Source: Opitutus terrae PB90-1
GTDB taxonomy: Bacteria > Verrucomicrobiota > Verrucomicrobiia > Opitutales > Opitutaceae
NCBI RefSeq assembly: GCF_000019965.1
Contig: NC_010571.1
Span: 2,427,001-2,491,000, forward strand
Length of the DNA: 64,000 bases
Direction: 5' to 3'
Part shown: piece after piece, positions 60,968 through 64,000 of the stretch
How the letters are laid out: every line of letters starts with the position of its first letter
How positions within the stretch are numbered: the first letter of the stretch is position 1
Notes under the pieces: generated by a model
The model's database searches: none
Told to the model about the DNA's origin: nothing
What the model saw: the letters and a program-made list of their open reading frames with translations, nothing else
Made by a program: the position numbers and the translations under genes

Positions 60968-63900
60968 GGTTCCCGCTCTCGTCTCATCAGGAACGTCTTT
61001 GGTTCATCGACCAGTTCGAGGCCGGTCACGTCTACCCGGCTGCACCGACGTATCACAATATTCCGCTGCTGTTGCACGGCCGCTGCTGGCTGGATGGCGC
61101 GCGGCTTGCGGCGGCGTGGCGGCAGCTCGTCGCGCGGCACGGGGCGTTGCGCACGCGGATCGTGGCGGACGGCGCCGGCGCGCTGCAATCCGTGGAGGCT
61201 GAGATCGATGCGCCGTTGATCGAACGACATCTCGGTAACGTCGATGCTACCGCAGCGCTGGAGGCGGCGCTCGCCGATGCGCAGCAGCCGATTGCGCTCG
61301 GTCGCGACTCGCTCGTGCGCGCGACGTGGTGGCGCTACGGGCCGGCCGAAGGCGAGGAGTTTGTGCTGGCGATCACGCTGCACCACCTGGTGGGCGACAA
61401 GCCCTCGCTGCGGATCCTGGCCGAGGAGCTGGCCGCGCTGCTGCGGGGCGAGGGCGGCACGTTGCCGGCGCCGGAGCTGCAGTATGCGGATTTCTCGGAA
61501 TGGCAGCGCACGCTCCCGGCGGACGCGTTGGAGCCACTGCTGTTTTATTGGAAATGGCAGCTGCGCGGCCGGCTCGCGGCGCTCGAGCTGCCGTCGGCGC
61601 GGCCGCGACCCGCGGTGCACACGTTCACGGCCGCGCACCACCGGTTCGCGTGGGAGGCGGGGCTGGTTGGTGGGCTGCGGGCGCTGGCGCAACGCATGGA
61701 GGTCGAGCCCGCGGTGGTCGCGCTGGCCGCGTTTCAGATCCTGCTCCACCGCTATGCGCGGCAGGACGAGATTGTCCTGGGCACGAGCTTCCCGTGTCGC
61801 CGTCAACCGGGTTCCGAGCGACTGGTTGGTCCGGTGGCCAATCTCGTCGTGCTCCGGCAGACGCTTGCGGATAATCCGGCCGGCACGACCGTGATCGGGG
61901 AATCGGCGCGGATCTGGGGCGAGGCCCGCGAACACCAGGAGATGCCGTTCGATCCGCTGGTGCTCGCGCTGAATCCGGAAAAGGACATGAGCCGGACGGC
62001 GCTGTTCGACGTGCTCTTCGGCTACGAAGACGCGCCGCTGCCGGTGTTGGACCTCGGCGGCGGCGGGACGGCGCATCAGGTCGACGCGAATCTCGGGCTG
62101 GGGAAGTACGACCTGAACCTGGCGCTGCAAGCCGAACGCGACGGCGGCATGACCGGTGCGCTGGTGTACAACGCGGACCTCCACGACGCCGGGTTCATCG
62201 AGCAGATGATGCGGCACTACACGCGGATCGTCGCCGCGCTGGTCGCCGAGCCGGAGCGGCGGATCGACGAGATCGTGTTGCTCGATGCGCAGGAGGAACG
62301 GCAGCAGCTCGAAGCCTGGAATGCCACGGACGCGCACGCGCCGCGCGAGCTGACGCTGCACGCGTTGTTCGCGGCGCAGGTGCGGCGGACGCCGGAACGG
62401 ATCGCGATCAATTTTGGGGCGGAACAGCTGACGTATGCCGAGCTCGACGCGCGGGCGAATCGGGTCGCGCAGCGGCTGCGCCGGCTCGGCGTTGGACCGG
62501 ATGCGCTGGTCGGGCTGTATTTCGAGCGCTCGATCGAGCTGATCGTCGCGATCCTCGGTGTGCTGAAATCCGGCGGTGGTTACCTGCCCTTTGATCCGAT
62601 TTATCCGCCGGAGCGGATTGCCTTCATGCTGGCCGACGCGCAGCCGCGCGTGCTGCTGACGCAACCGGAGTGCCTCGAACGCGTGCAGCGCGTGATCGCG
62701 ACGCTCGCGGCGGAAACCGGCGGTGGCGAGGTCGCGGCGGCGTTGACGGTCGTCGCGCTCGAGGATGGCGCGGCACTGCTGGCGGACGAGTCCGCAGCCG
62801 CGCCGGAGGAGATCGCGCGACCCGAGCATCTGGCCTATTGCATCTACACCTCCGGCTCGACCGGCCGGCCGAAAGGCGCGCTGATCGAGCACCGACAGGT
62901 GGTGCGGCTGCTCCTGAACGACCGGCTGCCGTTCGCGTTTGGCGCCGACGACGTGTGGACGCTCTTCCACTCGTGCTGCTTTGATTTTTCGGTGTGGGAG
63001 ATGTACGGCGCGCTGCTGTATGGCGGGCGGTTGGTGATCGTGCCGCGCGCGGTCGCCCAGGATCCGGCAGCCTTCGCGGAGCTGGTCGCACGCGAGCAGG
63101 TGACCGTGCTGAACCAGACCCCGACGTCGTTCTATCAATTCGCGCGCACGGTCCTGGCGCGGCGGGAGCAACTCGCGCTGCGGGTGGTGATCTTCGGCGG
63201 CGAGGCGCTCGCACCCCTGCACCTCCGCGAGTTCCGGGCTGCGTATCCGGCCGTCCGACTCGTCAACATGTACGGCATCACCGAAACCACGGTGCACGTG
63301 ACCGTCGAGGACGTGAGCGACGTGGACATCGCGGCGAATCGCAGCACCATCGGCCGGCCGATCCCGACGACGACGACGAATCTGCTCGACGGGCAGCTCC
63401 AACTCGTGCCGGTCGGCGTGCCCGGGGAAATCTGCGTGGGCGGCGAGGGCGTGGGTCGCGGTTACCTCAAGCGCGACGAGCTGACGCGCGCACGATTTGT
63501 GGTGAACCCCTACCGTTCGGCCGAACGGCTCTACCGCTCGGGGGACCTCGCGAAGCAATTGCCGGACGGGCGGATGATCTATCTCGGCCGGATCGATGAT
63601 CAGGTGCAGATCCGGGGCTTCCGCGTCGAGCTGGGCGAGATCAAGACGCGGCTGCTGCAACATCCCGCCGTGTCCGAGGTGGAGCTGATCGCGCGGCCGG
63701 GGGCGTCGGGCGCGCTGGAGCTTGTCAGCTACTACGTGCCCCGCACCGAGGTCGCGACGACCGAGCTGCGAAGGCATCTCGTCGCCACGCTACCGGACTA
63801 CATGGTGCCCTCGGCGTTTGTGCCTTTGCCGGCACTTCCGCTTACGTCCAACGGCAAGGTGGACCGTCGCGCGCTGCCCGAGCCCGCGGCGCTCGGGGAC

Positions 63901-64000
63901 GGTGCCGCGGCGGACTACGTGGCGCCCCGCACGCCGACGGAGGAGAACGTCGCCGCGATGTTTGCCGAGGTGTTGCGGCAGGAGCGCGTCGGCGCGAACG
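60964..64000 (+). CDS. NRPS: C-A(Thr)-PCP..., runs off the window
   Basis: At least 1012 residues, open to the end of the window. C domain (about 1-430; LSSHQERLWFID, active site HHLVGDKPS, the usual DG being DK). A domain (about 450-950; YTSGSTGRPKG near 628). The code residues read D-F-W-N-I-G-M-V-H with final K, the standard threonine code. A carrier domain is just beginning (APRTPTEENVAAMFAEVL) when the window ends. Start overlaps the preceding stop by ATGA, so it is in the same operon. Later modules and the terminating thioesterase are expected beyond the window. Confidence 0.93.
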   Translation, partial: MRFPLSSHQERLWFIDQFEAGHVYPAAPTYHNIPLLLHGRCWLDGARLAAAWRQLVARHGALRTRIVADGAGALQSVEAEIDAPLIERHLGNVDATAALEAALADAQQPIALGRDSLVRATWWRYGPAEGEEFVLAITLHHLVGDKPSLRILAEELAALLRGEGGTLPAPELQYADFSEWQRTLPADALEPLLFYWKWQLRGRLAALELPSARPRPAVHTFTAAHHRFAWEAGLVGGLRALAQRMEVEPAVVALAAFQILLHRYARQDEIVLGTSFPCRRQPGSERLVGPVANLVVLRQTLADNPAGTTVIGESARIWGEAREHQEMPFDPLVLALNPEKDMSRTALFDVLFGYEDAPLPVLDLGGGGTAHQVDANLGLGKYDLNLALQAERDGGMTGALVYNADLHDAGFIEQMMRHYTRIVAALVAEPERRIDEIVLLDAQEERQQLEAWNATDAHAPRELTLHALFAAQVRRTPERIAINFGAEQLTYAELDARANRVAQRLRRLGVGPDALVGLYFERSIELIVAILGVLKSGGGYLPFDPIYPPERIAFMLADAQPRVLLTQPECLERVQRVIATLAAETGGGEVAAALTVVALEDGAALLADESAAAPEEIARPEHLAYCIYTSGSTGRPKGALIEHRQVVRLLLNDRLPFAFGADDVWTLFHSCCFDFSVWEMYGALLYGGRLVIVPRAVAQDPAAFAELVAREQVTVLNQTPTSFYQFARTVLARREQLALRVVIFGGEALAPLHLREFRAAYPAVRLVNMYGITETTVHVTVEDVSDVDIAANRSTIGRPIPTTTTNLLDGQLQLVPVGVPGEICVGGEGVGRGYLKRDELTRARFVVNPYRSAERLYRSGDLAKQLPDGRMIYLGRIDDQVQIRGFRVELGEIKTRLLQHPAVSEVELIARPGASGALELVSYYVPRTEVATTELRRHLVATLPDYMVPSAFVPLPALPLTSNGKVDRRALPEPAALGDGAAADYVAPRTPTEENVAAMFAEVLRQERVGAN

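Noticed and set aside
60775-63777. 1000-codon antisense frame across the C and A domains of the last NRPS genes
   Set aside because: Same composition artefact; no protein-like pattern, and it spans the ATGA junction of two real genes.

Overview
This high-GC window most resembles the chromosome of a verrucomicrobial, Opitutaceae-like bacterium. That is an inference from the very GC-rich coding style, scarce Shine-Dalgarno sites, polysaccharide-lyase-type beta-helix proteins, a DUF481 outer-membrane protein and many short hairpin repeats between genes. No rRNA or other species marker is present.

Layout. (1) 1-5640: the end of an endonuclease III gene, a secreted PL9-like pectate lyase, then a lower-GC patch (about 2.4-5.15 kb). 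The patch holds a second secreted beta-helix protein, an orphan membrane protein, a tRNA-Leu-like relic and the C-terminal stub of a tyrosine recombinase, followed by a GIY-YIG nuclease gene. It looks like a decayed insertion. (2) 5646-17876: a 12.2-kb integrative element bounded by a 32-bp direct repeat, whose right copy is the 3' end of an intact tRNA-Val(CAC). It carries a tyrosine integrase, a toxin-antitoxin pair, an AlpA-like regulator, two paired orphan genes, a MobF (TrwC-type) relaxase, an IS3-family insertion sequence and, beside the tRNA, a tightly coupled three-gene operon: small peptide, MvdD-like ATP-grasp ligase, membrane protein. No type IV secretion or coupling-protein gene is visible, so the element looks mobilizable rather than self-transmissible. 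(3) 17924-29548: ordinary chromosomal genes: ClpB, a class C beta-lactamase-fold hydrolase, a DUF481 protein, an orphan ParA, two small membrane proteins, a cyclic-peptide-type ABC exporter, an SPFH protein and a polyamine-binding-like lipoprotein. (4) 29805-64000: a large hybrid polyketide/non-ribosomal-peptide cluster that runs off the window.

Assembly line in gene order: type II thioesterase and MbtH (leftward); FAAL-ACP-KS-AT(degenerate)-KR-ACP; a P-loop kinase-like protein; KS-cMT-KR(Tyr to His)-ACP-KS-AT-KR-ACP; Sfp-type phosphopantetheinyl transferase; KS-DH-KR-ACP-C-A-PCP with a Ser-type code; KS-AT-KR-PCP-C; and C-A-(PCP, cut) with a Thr-type code. The expected product is a lipopeptide: a fatty acid activated by FAAL, extended by up to four ketide units, then Ser, one more ketide unit and Thr, with later steps outside the window. 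Three of the five KS modules lack a usable acyltransferase, while the other two carry intact ones. The nearby exporter could export the product.

The two most interesting items are the graspetide-like operon carried by the integrative element, whose peptide has a microviridin-like leader motif, and the mixed AT/AT-less architecture of the polyketide synthase.
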